A stretch of 64,000 nt of DNA from Shewanella waksmanii ATCC BAA-643 (GCF_000518805.1 NZ_JAEH01000001.1:1-64000); one strand, 5' to 3'; shown: positions 16,516 to 26,283, numbered from the stretch's first letter. Notes: generated by a model not told the origin, from the letters alone. Made by a program: numbers and translations.

Positions 16516-18483
16516 ATGATAAAAATCGCACTGAGTCTTTTCGCAGTGGTCAGTTTAACTGTGCCTTTAATCGCATCAAGCGCCACACAATCAAAACCTG
16601 CAACGTCATTCACTAAGCAGCGTAATGCCGATGTATTGCAAGCGCTGCCCTTCAACAACAAACAGGATTTTGATGATGCAAAGCGTGGCTTTATCGCCAA
16701 GCCCGATACCGTGACCATAAAAGATGCTAACGGCAATGTGGTGTGGGACTTAGAGCAATATAAAACCTATATCAGCTTAGATAACCCCGCTCCGGATACC
16801 GTTAACCCCAGCTTATGGCGTAACGCGCAATTAGGTATGCAGCACGGTTTATTCAAAGTGACTGATAATATTTATCAGATCCGAGGTTTCGACTTAACCA
16901 ATATCACCTTCATTGAAGGTAAAACGGGCTGGATTGTATTTGATCCACTCATTTCACCTGAAACCGCCAAGACCGCACTTGATTTCATCAACGCCCAACT
17001 CGGCGAGCGCCCAGTGGTGGCGATTGTCTATAGCCATAGCCATATCGACCATTATGGCGGCGCCACGGGGATCACCAGCGCCAAAGCAGTTGCTGAAGGA
17101 AAAGTGCAAGTTATCGCTCCAGAGCACTTTACTGAGCATGCGGTCTCAGAAAATGTTATCGCCGGTAACGCCATGGGCCGCCGCGCCGTCTATATGTATG
17201 GCGCACTGTTACCCCGTAACGCCAAAGGTGGCGTGAATGGTGGCTTAGGTATGACAGTATCCACCGGTTTAGCCGGCTTAATTGTGCCAAACCATGAAAT
17301 CACTAAGACCGGTGAAACCCTGTCCATTGACGGAGTTAACATGCAGTTCCAGCTCACCCCGGGCAGTGAGGCACCAGCAGAGATGAACACTTGGTTTCCT
17401 GACTTTAACGCCCTGTGGATGGCGGAAAACAGCACCAACACCATGCACAACATCTTAACCCTGCGCGGCGCGCAAGTACGTGACGCGTTAATATGGGCCA
17501 GCTTTCTCGACGAAACCATTGATACATGGGGCGATAAAGCCGAAGTTAAATTTCAAAGCCATCATTGGCCGCTTTGGGGCAAAGAAAACATCATCCCTTA
17601 CTTTAAAAAACAGCGTGACATATACAAGTTTACCCACGATCAATCGGTGCGTTTGATGAACCAAGGTTATACCGGTGAAGAGATTTCAGAGATGCTGTCT
17701 TTACCGCCGGAACTCGAACAAAACTGGGCAACCCGCGGTTACTACGGTACTTTGCGTCACAATAGCCGTGCAGTATATCAGCGCTATATGGGCTGGTATA
17801 ACGGCAATCCCGCAAACCTCAATAACCTACCACCTGAACAAGTGGCTAAGAAATACATGCAGTTTATGGGCGGCGAGAAGCAGGTATTGAAAAAAGCCCA
17901 AGACTCGTTTGATAAAGGTGAGTATCGCTGGGTTGCTGAGGTGATGAAACACGCGGTGTTTGCTAACCCCAATAGCCAGGCCGCCAAAGAGCTGTTAGCC
18001 GATGCGTTTGAGCAACTGGGTTATCAAGCGGAATCGGGCCCATGGCGCTCGGTCTATTTACAGGGCGCTTATGAGCTACGTAACGGCGTGCCCAGTGCTG
18101 GCGGCACCCAAACTGCCACCCCTGATACGATTCGAGCTATGACTCCCGATATGCTGTTTGATTACTTAGCGGTGCGTTTAGATGCCACCAAAGCCGCCGG
18201 TCAGCAAATTGATATCAATATCGACTTTACTGACTTAAACAGCCAATACACCTTAACCCTTGAGAACGCCGTGTTACACCACAGCCAACATCAAGTTAAG
18301 GATGCCGATGCCAGTTTAGTGATGACCATGGAGACCATGAACAAAATCCAATTAAAGGAATTAACTTTTGATGAGGCCTTTAAATCAGGTGAAATAAAAA
18401 TCAGTGGAGATAAAAGTAAATTTACTCAGTTAATGAGTATGCTCGATGAGTTTAACTTCTGGTTTAATGTGGTGACACCATAG
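16516..18483 (+). CDS. Exported alkylsulfatase, metallo-beta-lactamase type
   Basis: The 655-residue product has a signal peptide (to about residue 22, IASSATQ), a metallo-beta-lactamase domain with the zinc motif HSHIDH (His174, His176, Asp178, His179), a helical dimerisation region and a C-terminal SCP2-like domain (about 530-655). This is the layout of SdsA1/YjcS, which hydrolyse primary alkyl sulfates such as dodecyl sulfate in the periplasm. The phrases GSEAPAEMNTWFP and NTMHNILTLRGAQVRD are typical of that family. AAGGGAA precedes the ATG. No regulator is adjacent. Confidence 0.9.
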   Translation: MIKIALSLFAVVSLTVPLIASSATQSKPATSFTKQRNADVLQALPFNNKQDFDDAKRGFIAKPDTVTIKDANGNVVWDLEQYKTYISLDNPAPDTVNPSLWRNAQLGMQHGLFKVTDNIYQIRGFDLTNITFIEGKTGWIVFDPLISPETAKTALDFINAQLGERPVVAIVYSHSHIDHYGGATGITSAKAVAEGKVQVIAPEHFTEHAVSENVIAGNAMGRRAVYMYGALLPRNAKGGVNGGLGMTVSTGLAGLIVPNHEITKTGETLSIDGVNMQFQLTPGSEAPAEMNTWFPDFNALWMAENSTNTMHNILTLRGAQVRDALIWASFLDETIDTWGDKAEVKFQSHHWPLWGKENIIPYFKKQRDIYKFTHDQSVRLMNQGYTGEEISEMLSLPPELEQNWATRGYYGTLRHNSRAVYQRYMGWYNGNPANLNNLPPEQVAKKYMQFMGGEKQVLKKAQDSFDKGEYRWVAEVMKHAVFANPNSQAAKELLADAFEQLGYQAESGPWRSVYLQGAYELRNGVPSAGGTQTATPDTIRAMTPDMLFDYLAVRLDATKAAGQQIDINIDFTDLNSQYTLTLENAVLHHSQHQVKDADASLVMTMETMNKIQLKELTFDEAFKSGEIKISGDKSKFTQLMSMLDEFNFWFNVVTP

Positions 18484-18495
18484 TCATTAATGACT

Positions 18496-18533
18496 TTCGC
18501 TTAATGTAGGTAACACCGCCTACATTAAGCGAA
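18496..18533 (+). terminator. Perfect 15-bp hairpin after alkylsulfatase
   Basis: TTCGCTTAATGTAGG and its exact complement flank an 8-base loop. It follows the alkylsulfatase stop and precedes the converging SLATT-like gene. A T-run is lacking, so it may be a terminator for both strands or simply an mRNA-stabilising hairpin. Confidence 0.5.
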
Positions 18534-18569
18534 TTAAACGCTAGGTGATTTTTATATAATATTTAACCG

Positions 18570-19097
18570 CTAACCCATCTCTTTTTTATCCGACTCGACC
18601 TCAGGAAATTGCACTTCCTCAAAAAAGGTCCCGGTTTCACTTTTAATTGTTTCTCGTGAGTCGTTGACATATTTTTTAGTTGCTAAAATCACATCTTGAA
18701 GTTTCACTGCTGGGGTATGAACAGTAATTTCCCACTCCATGGTTAACCGCTCCAATCGCATATAAGCCTCTGTACGAGACTGCCAAGACCTTCCCCACTG
18801 AAAAAAGCCATTAGCACCACCAGCCAGCGCGATTAACCAAGACATTATCATTGTTGTTGTCATCGCCTGACTCGCATTGCTCGCCTCTCCCATCATTACT
18901 TCTAGTTGCGAGGAAAACGGCAGCGACACACTCAGTACCACAGTAGTAAAACCGACTATTCGAAAACAGTAGTGAGATAATTTAGCTCGGCTTCGATACC
19001 AATCAATACAATTTTTTAAACTACCATCAATTTTGGCGCAACCAAAAAAAGACTGCTGTTTAATTCGAGTGAGGTAATCCTTTACATCTGCATCCAT
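18570..19097 (-). CDS. SLATT/DUF4231-like membrane protein
   Basis: The 175-residue protein starts with a short cytoplasmic helix and Trp-Tyr region (CIDWYRSRAKLSHYCFR), then two hydrophobic helices (about 44-66 and 82-103). A long helical, charged C-terminus (GRSWQSRTEAYMRLERLTME..) follows. That layout is what I recall for DUF4231 and SLATT domains, predicted membrane pores often tied to nucleotide-dependent or defence signalling. Here it stands alone with no synthase or nuclease nearby, so a role in immunity is only a possibility. Assignment rests on pattern memory. Confidence 0.5.
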   Translation of the reverse strand: MDADVKDYLTRIKQQSFFGCAKIDGSLKNCIDWYRSRAKLSHYCFRIVGFTTVVLSVSLPFSSQLEVMMGEASNASQAMTTTMIMSWLIALAGGANGFFQWGRSWQSRTEAYMRLERLTMEWEITVHTPAVKLQDVILATKKYVNDSRETIKSETGTFFEEVQFPEVESDKKEMG

Positions 19098-19250
19098 ATT
19101 TATAGCCTTATTAATATCATATTGTGATATCTATATTTAAGTACAAGTTTTAAATAATCACATACACCCTATTGATGATTTATAGCAATAGATATTAATA
19201 ATGACTTGGTAAAACAGACTTAATATTATCCACGTTTGCTAATTGGCATT

Positions 19251-19317
19251 GCCACTTCATCCTCCCCACACAGCCACTTCATAACCCCCCACAGCCATTT
19301 CACATCCATTTCACATC
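19251..19317 (+). promoter_or_regulatory. Phased direct repeats before ABC operon
   Basis: TTTCACATC occurs at 19298 and again at 19309, an 11-base period. Two GCCACTTCAT words lie at 19251 and 19273 in near-helical phase with them (22 and about 21 bases). Tandem 11-bp repeats are the usual binding mode of OmpR/PhoB response regulators. The same pair occurs at 22547-22566, and such a regulator is encoded at 23831-24532. Confidence 0.6.
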
Positions 19318-19362
19318 GACATCGCTAATTTGAGCTATCACTTATCGACTTGAGCTTTTGCT

Positions 19363-20028
19363 ATGTCTTGCCGTATAAACTTGGACCATGTCAGCCAAAC
19401 CTTTAACGCTAAAGGGTCGTGTGTCACTTTGTTTGAACAACTCAGCCTAAGCATTAATCAGGGCGAGACTTATGCCATCACCGGGCCATCGGGGGCCGGT
19501 AAAACCAGCCTACTCATGCTTATTGCTGGGCTGGCGCAACCGACTACTGGCCAAGGGCATTACATCAAGGGGCAACACACACTGCCGCTCAGTGAACTAA
19601 AAATGGATGTAGGATTTATTTTCCAGCAATTTCATCTACTTCCTGAACTCACCGCTCTCAACAATATTGCCCTACCACTCAAGCTGCGCGGCGATAAACA
19701 CGCCCAGCAAAAAGCCCGTCATTGGCTAGACAAAGTCGGCCTCGGTCACCGCGCAGACCATAAACCCAGCGCACTCAGTGGCGGCGAGCAACAGCGGGTC
19801 GCCATCGCTCGGGCTTTGGTATTTGAGCCCAAGTTTATTTTTGCTGATGAACCCACTGGCAACCTAGATAACGACAATGCTCAACGGATAAGCGACCTGC
19901 TATTTCATTGTTGCCAAGCCCATAATGCCGCACTGGTCATCGTCACCCACAGTGAGGCATTAGCTGCGCAAACTCAGCATTGTTACTCCCTTTGCCACGG
20001 TCAATTGCAACTTAGCCCAACGCTTTAG
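19363..20028 (+). CDS. ABC transporter ATPase, LolD/YbbA type
   Basis: The 221-residue ATPase has Walker A GPSGAGKT (41-48), signature LSGGEQQ (138-144) and Walker [13 protein letters not shown] (Asp162, Glu163). EPTGNLD is typical of the LolD/MacB/YbbA class that works with FtsX-type permeases and acts in lipoprotein or envelope-molecule handling rather than bulk import. The permease gene follows directly. The phased TTTCACAT repeats end 45 bases upstream of its ATG. Confidence 0.88.
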   Translation: MSCRINLDHVSQTFNAKGSCVTLFEQLSLSINQGETYAITGPSGAGKTSLLMLIAGLAQPTTGQGHYIKGQHTLPLSELKMDVGFIFQQFHLLPELTALNNIALPLKLRGDKHAQQKARHWLDKVGLGHRADHKPSALSGGEQQRVAIARALVFEPKFIFADEPTGNLDNDNAQRISDLLFHCCQAHNAALVIVTHSEALAAQTQHCYSLCHGQLQLSPTL

Positions 20029-20039
20029 TGAGGTCAGCC

Positions 20040-22526
20040 ATGTTCGGACAATATATTCAGCTGGCGGCACAATTTTACTGGCAACAGCGCCAACAACCTG
20101 CGCAGCGGCTTTACCGTTACACCCAAGTGGTACTGATGGTTTTCATTATCACCTTAAGTCTTACCGCCAATAACATTCAAAGCTACTTGAGCAACAACCT
20201 GCAAAGCTTGCTCGGTGCCGATGTGGTGATCAGCCAATCACAGCCACTCTCAGCTGCTCAGCTCGCCAAAGTCACTGCAATGAGCGACGAGATACTGCTA
20301 ACCCAACAGCTCAATTCCACACTGACCCACCAGCAACATTGGCAACGTGTCAGACTCAAAGCCGTTAACGCAAACTACCCATTACAAGGGCAATTGCTCA
20401 CAAGCCATAGCGTTGGCGGCCCGGCAAAGCCAACAGCTAGCGGCCCTAGCTCAGGAGAGATTTGGCTTGAGCCACGACTTATAGCAAGCCTTGGCGTTAG
20501 CCTTGGGCAAACGATTGATATGGGTGATGCCAAACTGCTACTCAGTCGTATTGTTACCCATGAGCCTGATCGCTTGATGGAAGGCCATAATGTGGATATG
20601 CGCGCGTTAATCAATTCTGCGGACTTACCTTTACTAAGCCAAACTGACGATCTGATCCACTACCGCTACCTCATTAAAGCCAATTCACAACAAACACAGC
20701 AATTAATCCAGTGGCAACGCCAACACCTGCCTGCAGCGCAATTGCATCACAAGCGGGGTAACCACCCACTGGCCTTGTTCTGGAAACGCACCGAAAACGT
20801 GCTGGGTCTCGCCTCGATCATTTTGTTTTTTATGGCCGCTATTGCAATAGACTTACTTAGCCAAGTACATGTTAAACAAGAGCAATACTTCTCGGCGGTC
20901 TGCATGAGTTTAGGGGCCTCTAGGCAAATGGGAATCGCGGTGTCATGTTGTAAATGGCTACTGGGCCTACTTAGCATACTGCCCTTGGTGCTCATTCTTA
21001 GCGCGCTACTGCATTACTGGATAATGGGGCAACTCAGCCACACATTTGTTGGCCTAAACTGGAAAATACACTGGCAACCACTACTGCAATCGGTGCTGGC
21101 CGTTTGGGCGATTTTTGCCATTTTCCAGATACCGGTTTGGCTGATGCTCTATCGCAATTCGGTAGCCCTGCTGTTTAATCGCCAAGAGGGTGGTGCCAAT
21201 CACTGGCTAAGTAAGTTAAGCGCCGTAGCCGTGCTTAGCTTGATTGCCTTAATCTATTCTGACAACGCCTTATTAACCACCATGATGGTCACGGCGATAC
21301 TGAGCGCCATTGTGTTGATGATTGCCATGAGTTGGAGCCTACTTAGCATAGGAGAACGGTTAACTGCGCGTTTGTCTGGCCTGCTTCCTTTTGCTTTGTT
21401 CATGATGAAACAGCGGATTGTCAGCAAAAGCACGCAGATTATTGGCGTTGGCCTATGCGCGTTTTTACTGCTGTTTACCTTAATGTTGCTGCGTGATATT
21501 GGCGCGACAATGCAGGTATATCAAAGGCAGCATGACGGCAACTTAATGGTGTCACAGGCCACCCAAGTACAGATGCAAGCCCTGCAGCAATGGGCCGATG
21601 AGCAGCAAATCACGGTGCGCCAACATAAGCCTTATCTTTATGCCAATGTGGTTGCGGTCAATCAAACCGCTTTGGCCAATCTCGATATTCAACCTAGCGA
21701 CAGCCTAGCCACTTTATCTCGGCCGATCCGTTTACATTGGCAGCAGAAAGTGCCAAGCAATAACCGAATTGTCGCCGGCCAATGGTGGCAAGCCGATACT
21801 AAGCAATGGCAGCAGCTATCGGTGGAACAAGAGGTGATGACAGACTTAGGATTGGCCATAGGCGATAGCCTGAGCTTAATCATCAATAACCGATCCATTG
21901 ATTTTACTATTACTGCCAGCCATGTGTTTCGTCCAGGCCATGGCTCTATCACTTTTTGGCTGCAAGCGCCGTCTGAACTGATAGACCAAGTGCAAGCTCG
22001 CCGCTACGCCATGGCGAGCTTGGAGCTACAGCCTCAACACTGGTCACAACTGCCGCAACTGTGGCAACAACACCCAAGTTTAAGAATGGTATCCCTGCAG
22101 GAGATGACCCGGCGTTTTGACACCACACTGGCGATGATAACCAAAGTCATTAGCGGTTTTACTGCGATGATTATCCTATTAGCAATCATCGTCATTCTGG
22201 CCTCAATCAGTGCTTTGCAGGGCAAAGAAGGGGTTAAAAACAGTCTAATCATCAGTTTCGGCTTCAGTCGCGCCACCTGCCAGCAACTTAACGTGATTGA
22301 GTGGTTGGTCACCGCATCCATTGCCGCCTTTGGGGCGATTGCGGGCACTAGCATCGCTGGGCAGCTCATCTACCAGTCGCAGTTTTCTCTTAGCTATCAA
22401 CCCGATTGGGTTTGGCTGTTATCCACGGTAACTGTGATTGCCGTTAGCGTCACAGCCTTAGGATTGATCGCCAGTCGCCATAGTTTGCGCCGTGATGTCC
22501 GCAGCTTGTATCAACAAGCTCATTAA
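20040..22526 (+). CDS. FtsX-family ABC permease, YbbP type
   Basis: From the ATG at 20040 the protein has about 828 residues. It has an N-terminal membrane helix, a large periplasmic domain, a central group of helices (about 260-490), a second periplasmic domain and three C-terminal helices. This is the duplicated FtsX layout of YbbP/LolC-like exporters. A GTG at 20028 overlaps the ATPase stop, but the ATG at 20040 has GAGG six bases upstream and is preferred. It should form a complex with the ATPase just before it. Substrate unknown. Confidence 0.85.
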   Translation: MFGQYIQLAAQFYWQQRQQPAQRLYRYTQVVLMVFIITLSLTANNIQSYLSNNLQSLLGADVVISQSQPLSAAQLAKVTAMSDEILLTQQLNSTLTHQQHWQRVRLKAVNANYPLQGQLLTSHSVGGPAKPTASGPSSGEIWLEPRLIASLGVSLGQTIDMGDAKLLLSRIVTHEPDRLMEGHNVDMRALINSADLPLLSQTDDLIHYRYLIKANSQQTQQLIQWQRQHLPAAQLHHKRGNHPLALFWKRTENVLGLASIILFFMAAIAIDLLSQVHVKQEQYFSAVCMSLGASRQMGIAVSCCKWLLGLLSILPLVLILSALLHYWIMGQLSHTFVGLNWKIHWQPLLQSVLAVWAIFAIFQIPVWLMLYRNSVALLFNRQEGGANHWLSKLSAVAVLSLIALIYSDNALLTTMMVTAILSAIVLMIAMSWSLLSIGERLTARLSGLLPFALFMMKQRIVSKSTQIIGVGLCAFLLLFTLMLLRDIGATMQVYQRQHDGNLMVSQATQVQMQALQQWADEQQITVRQHKPYLYANVVAVNQTALANLDIQPSDSLATLSRPIRLHWQQKVPSNNRIVAGQWWQADTKQWQQLSVEQEVMTDLGLAIGDSLSLIINNRSIDFTITASHVFRPGHGSITFWLQAPSELIDQVQARRYAMASLELQPQHWSQLPQLWQQHPSLRMVSLQEMTRRFDTTLAMITKVISGFTAMIILLAIIVILASISALQGKEGVKNSLIISFGFSRATCQQLNVIEWLVTASIAAFGAIAGTSIAGQLIYQSQFSLSYQPDWVWLLSTVTVIAVSVTALGLIASRHSLRRDVRSLYQQAH

Positions 22527-22546
22527 GACATCACATCAACGCCGCG

Positions 22547-22566
22547 TTTCACATCTGTTTCACATT
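22547..22566 (+). promoter_or_regulatory. Phased direct repeats before DJ-1 gene
   Basis: TTTCACATC at 22547 and TTTCACATT at 22558 repeat with an 11-base period, about 40 bases before the DJ-1 start. It is the same pair as at 19298/19309, which suggests a shared OmpR-type operator and a separate promoter for this gene. Confidence 0.6.
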
Positions 22567-22605
22567 GATAGCGGCACACTGGATACAACTTACAAGGAGA
22601 AGGTT

Positions 22606-23724
22606 ATGAATCAACTACAGCAGATAATTAAACTGGTCAGTATATTACTGGCGATGATGTTCTTCGCACCTCAAGTCGATGCCGGCAGCGATACCAAACG
22701 AGTACTGATGGTGCTCAGTGGTTATGGTCAAGAGCAGGGCAAACTTACCCCAGGCTATGAATTTGACGAATTTTCAAAGGCGTACCAGATCTTTAGCGAT
22801 AATTACATCAGTATCGATATCGCCAGTCCACAGGGCGGCAAGGTGGTTGCCGATGAGTATGACCCACAAAAGCCCTACAATGCCGCAGTATTGGCCGACA
22901 AAGGCGCGATGGCCAAACTGGACAATACAATAGCGACCGGCGATGTTAACGCTAAAGACTATCAGGGGATTTTCATTGTCGGTGGCAAAGGCGCCATGTT
23001 CGATTTGCCAAAAGATGCCGCACTACAGCAATTAATTAAAGAGATATATCAACAGCAAGGTGGCGTAGCCGCGGTATGCCATGGGCCTGCAGCATTAGTG
23101 AATGTTAAGCTCGATAATGGTCGCTATTTAGTGGCTGACAAAGCCATTAACGGTTTTACTAACCAAGAAGAGCGCCTATTTGGTAAAAAGTGGGTCAATG
23201 ATTTTGAGTTCATGCTAGAAGATAAGCTGCAACAACGGGGCGGAAAGTTTCAGTCTAGCCCGCTGATGCTAAGTCATGTCGCGGTTGATGGTCAGTTAAT
23301 CACTGGACAAAACCCCACATCGACCGTCGCTGTCGCCACTGAACTGGTGAAGCAATTAGGTCTGACGCCAGTCGAATCTGAGCAATACGATGAAGATGTC
23401 ACTATGACATTGATTGCTCAATACCTTGCTGGTAACGATGAAGCACTAGCCCAAGTAGCTGCAATGCCTGAGCAACTTCCTTTAGTAGGCATGTATGGCT
23501 TTTACTACAACAAAGTAGCTGAACAACCCCAGCAACAGCAGCATGCACTGACGCTAATGCGCGCTGCGCAGCAAGCCCTAAACAATCCAGTGCTTGATAT
23601 GCAAATAGCGAAGACTCAACATAAACTCGGTCTTGAGCAAGAAGCTAAAGCCACACTCACTCAATTATTGAGTGCCAAACCCGATTACCAACCGGCGTTA
23701 GATATGTTAAAAACTAACTACTAG
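22606..23724 (+). CDS. Secreted DJ-1/PfpI-family protein with C-terminal extension
   Basis: I start at the ATG at 22606, which has AAGGAGAAGG upstream and begins a clear signal peptide (to about residue 26, QVDAGS); in-frame codons further left lie in the permease end. The 372-residue product has a class I glutamine-amidotransferase-like fold of the DJ-1/Hsp31 type, with nucleophile Cys158 and His159 (AVCHGPAAL) and an acidic residue in PGYEFDEF. Residues 245-372 are a helical, TPR-like tail. Cytoplasmic relatives are chaperones or glyoxalases; export is unusual. It is probably co-regulated with the ABC pair and the two-component genes. Confidence 0.8.
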   Translation: MNQLQQIIKLVSILLAMMFFAPQVDAGSDTKRVLMVLSGYGQEQGKLTPGYEFDEFSKAYQIFSDNYISIDIASPQGGKVVADEYDPQKPYNAAVLADKGAMAKLDNTIATGDVNAKDYQGIFIVGGKGAMFDLPKDAALQQLIKEIYQQQGGVAAVCHGPAALVNVKLDNGRYLVADKAINGFTNQEERLFGKKWVNDFEFMLEDKLQQRGGKFQSSPLMLSHVAVDGQLITGQNPTSTVAVATELVKQLGLTPVESEQYDEDVTMTLIAQYLAGNDEALAQVAAMPEQLPLVGMYGFYYNKVAEQPQQQQHALTLMRAAQQALNNPVLDMQIAKTQHKLGLEQEAKATLTQLLSAKPDYQPALDMLKTNY

Positions 23725-23830
23725 GTTGCGCCCTTAGCTCTGCCATACTGGTGGAGCTAGGTTGTTAGCCAGTATTGCTCCAAAGTAAACTGGCTAAGGG
23801 CTGAATATATTAAGGATTAAACATACTGCT

Positions 23831-24532
23831 ATGGTAAGCCACGTCACATCACTTAAGATTCTGTTAGTAGAAGATCAGTCCAGTGTTGCCCGCAACATTG
23901 GCGAGTATATGGAACAAAAAGGCCATATATTTGATTACGCTGCACAAGGACAACATGGACTTGAGCTGGCGCTATCGCAATACTATGACCTGATCATTCT
24001 CGACTTGAATTTACCGGTAATGGATGGACTGGCAGTGTGCAGCCAATTACGGCAGCAATCGAGCCGCCACATACCGGTATTGATGCTGACCGCCCGCGAC
24101 AGTATCGACGATAAAGTTAGCGGTTTTAGTGCCGGTGCCGACGACTACCTCACTAAACCCTTTTCGCTGCAAGAGCTCGAAGTCCGTTGTTTAGCACTGT
24201 CCCGTCGTCACCTGCTGCAAACTCAAGATTGCTTAACCATTGGGCCACTGACTGTCGATAGAAAAGCACAAGTTGCCAGCCGAGACGGTAAACCCTTAGC
24301 CCTGCATGCCATGGGTTTTCGCATTTTACTGGAGCTTGCTCAAGCTTACCCGCAGGTTGTCAGCCGCTCGGCACTGTCACAGAAACTGTGGGGCGATGAA
24401 CCGACAGAATCTGATGCGATGCGCTCCCATATATACCAACTTCGCAGTGTGCTCGATAAACCTTTCGACCAGCCGCTGCTCAAAACCGTACACGGTGTTG
24501 GCTTCACTTTGGATATCAACCATGAGCAATAA
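23831..24532 (+). CDS. OmpR/PhoB-family response regulator
   Basis: The 233-residue protein has a receiver domain with acidic Glu14/Asp15, phosphoacceptor Asp58 (LILDLNLP) and Lys109 (LTKPF), then a winged-helix DNA-binding domain ending YQLRSVLDKPF..VHGVGFTL. It overlaps its kinase gene by 11 bases. Candidate targets are the 11-bp-phased TTTCACAT repeats upstream of the transporter and the DJ-1 gene; I saw no such repeat before this operon itself. Confidence 0.92.
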   Translation: MVSHVTSLKILLVEDQSSVARNIGEYMEQKGHIFDYAAQGQHGLELALSQYYDLIILDLNLPVMDGLAVCSQLRQQSSRHIPVLMLTARDSIDDKVSGFSAGADDYLTKPFSLQELEVRCLALSRRHLLQTQDCLTIGPLTVDRKAQVASRDGKPLALHAMGFRILLELAQAYPQVVSRSALSQKLWGDEPTESDAMRSHIYQLRSVLDKPFDQPLLKTVHGVGFTLDINHEQ

Positions 24533-25802
24533 GCAGCCTAAGTTTCACAGTTTAAGCCGGCGCATTATGGCGCAATTTTGCTTGTTCAGTCTGTTTATGG
24601 CGGTGATATACGGCTTGATGAGCTTCACATTGTTATACACCTTAGAAGATAGATTTATCGAACGCGAGGTACAGCAAGAGGCAGACTATTTGCGCCAAGG
24701 TTATCTGCAAACTGCGCAATGGCCAGCGCCTCGGTCAGCGAATATGACACTGCATTTCGACAGGCACAGTTTCCCAGCCGATATGCGCCAACAATCTATC
24801 GATGAGCCCAATAGGCGCGAATTCTATGGTCAGCAAGGACGGCATTATCATCTATATCGCTTTAACGACTATGACAATGTGTACTTATTATCAGAAGTGA
24901 GTGATAGCTTACTGGTGAGGCCAGTGCGCGAAGGGGTAATCCAGTTTCTTGCTTGGGGCGGCGTACTACTGACCCTTATCGCCTGCCTTATCGCATGGTT
25001 GCTTGGGCGCAAGACAGCCAAGCCGTTAAAGCAACTGGCAAATTTAGTCGATGGCGTGGCGCCAGAGCAGTTACCACAAAAGTTTGCCCATCAATACCCC
25101 CGCAATGAGATTGGCATTCTGGCGCGGACCTTAGAGCAAACAATGTCACAAATAAACCTGGCGATGGAAAGGGAGAAGTGCTTTACCCGAGATGTTAGCC
25201 ATGAGCTGCGTACACCGGTTGCGATAATAAAAAATGCCGTTGAGTTGTACCAGCAATCGCCCAATACCGATAACAGTGAGGCGATTATTAAACGCATTGG
25301 TGAAGCGGCAAATCAAATGGAACAGACAGTTACCACCCTACTGGTGTTGGCGCGTCACGAACATTCCCTCGCAGAAAAACAAGCTGTTAAACTGCTGCCA
25401 CTAATCGAGCAAGCCATTATCGACCACCAATATTTACTCACAGATAAGCACATTGAAATCGAGGTGGATGACCACTGTGACGTCAGTATTATAAGTCAGC
25501 CGGGGATGATAAAAGTGTTGCTAGATAACTTACTTAGCAATGCGTTTCAATATACCGAGCGTGGCCAAGTATCTGTGAGCTTTAATGCCAACACCTTAAC
25601 CATTGCCGATACGGGACCGGGCATTGCCGATGACATATCGGCAAAGGTGACCGAGCCGGCAGTCAAGGGCAGCCAAAGTACTGGCTACGGTTTTGGATTA
25701 TCTATCGTTAAGCGCTTATGTGAACACCAAAACTGGCTGCTATCAGTCCAGAGTCAGCAAGGCACCGCTGTATCGGTTTGCTTTTTACCTTCGCGGAACT
25801 AA
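24522..25802 (+). CDS. Sensor histidine kinase
   Basis: The ATG at 24522 overlaps the regulator's end; longer in-frame reading to the left would overlap the regulator heavily and is rejected. The 426-residue kinase has a membrane helix (about 17-40), a periplasmic sensor of about 95 residues, a second helix (about 140-162), HAMP-like linker, H-box SHELRTP with His227, and ATPase boxes (LLSNAFQYTERG, DTGPGIADD, GYGFGLSIVKRL). The sensor has no recognisable ligand motif. Partner of the upstream regulator. Confidence 0.92.
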   Translation: MSNKQPKFHSLSRRIMAQFCLFSLFMAVIYGLMSFTLLYTLEDRFIEREVQQEADYLRQGYLQTAQWPAPRSANMTLHFDRHSFPADMRQQSIDEPNRREFYGQQGRHYHLYRFNDYDNVYLLSEVSDSLLVRPVREGVIQFLAWGGVLLTLIACLIAWLLGRKTAKPLKQLANLVDGVAPEQLPQKFAHQYPRNEIGILARTLEQTMSQINLAMEREKCFTRDVSHELRTPVAIIKNAVELYQQSPNTDNSEAIIKRIGEAANQMEQTVTTLLVLARHEHSLAEKQAVKLLPLIEQAIIDHQYLLTDKHIEIEVDDHCDVSIISQPGMIKVLLDNLLSNAFQYTERGQVSVSFNANTLTIADTGPGIADDISAKVTEPAVKGSQSTGYGFGLSIVKRLCEHQNWLLSVQSQQGTAVSVCFLPSRN

Positions 25803-25851
25803 ACGCTGATTGGCGAGTCGAATCCTGTAGGTTAGTTAACTGTTTGGATTT

Positions 25852-26229
25852 ATGAAAAAGAAATTAGGTTTATGGTTTTGTGTCATCTTGATGATAGCCG
25901 GAGTTGGTTATCACTTTATGGCGCCACAAGTGTTAGTGAACAATTTATCCGATCGCAACTATCAGCAGATAAACTTTACCCTGCCGAGTAATAGCCTGAC
26001 CTTCTCGCCAGTGCATGCCAATAGTCGCCAGACTATCTACGTTAAACCCCAGCAAAGTGCGGGCACCATTACCTACGAATTGGTGGCTGAAAATGGCGAT
26101 AAAGTCGCCCAAGGACAACTCACGTATCACAATGTTGATGACGCCTTTGGCCAGTTAGGCAGCAAGTTAACCCTGACTATTGACCCTGAATATCGCATTA
26201 CCCTTACCAGTAATATTGCAGAGCATTAA
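25852..26229 (+). CDS. Small membrane-anchored or exported protein, unknown
   Basis: The 125-residue product has a Lys-rich start and one hydrophobic segment (KKKLGLWFCVILMIAGVGYHF), then a beta-rich domain of about 95 residues. The segment works as a signal anchor or an uncleaved signal. No family recognised. It follows the kinase gene by 49 bases and may be the last gene of that regulon; a hairpin follows it. Confidence 0.6.
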   Translation: MKKKLGLWFCVILMIAGVGYHFMAPQVLVNNLSDRNYQQINFTLPSNSLTFSPVHANSRQTIYVKPQQSAGTITYELVAENGDKVAQGQLTYHNVDDAFGQLGSKLTLTIDPEYRITLTSNIAEH

Positions 26230-26283
26230 CCCGCAAATTGAGTCTACGCCAAGCAAGGCAATCACGTTACAGTCAAGCAAACT

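Noticed and set aside
24306..24521. Upstream extension of the sensor kinase
   Set aside because: It would overlap the regulator gene by over 200 bases; the ATG at 24522 fits the domain start.
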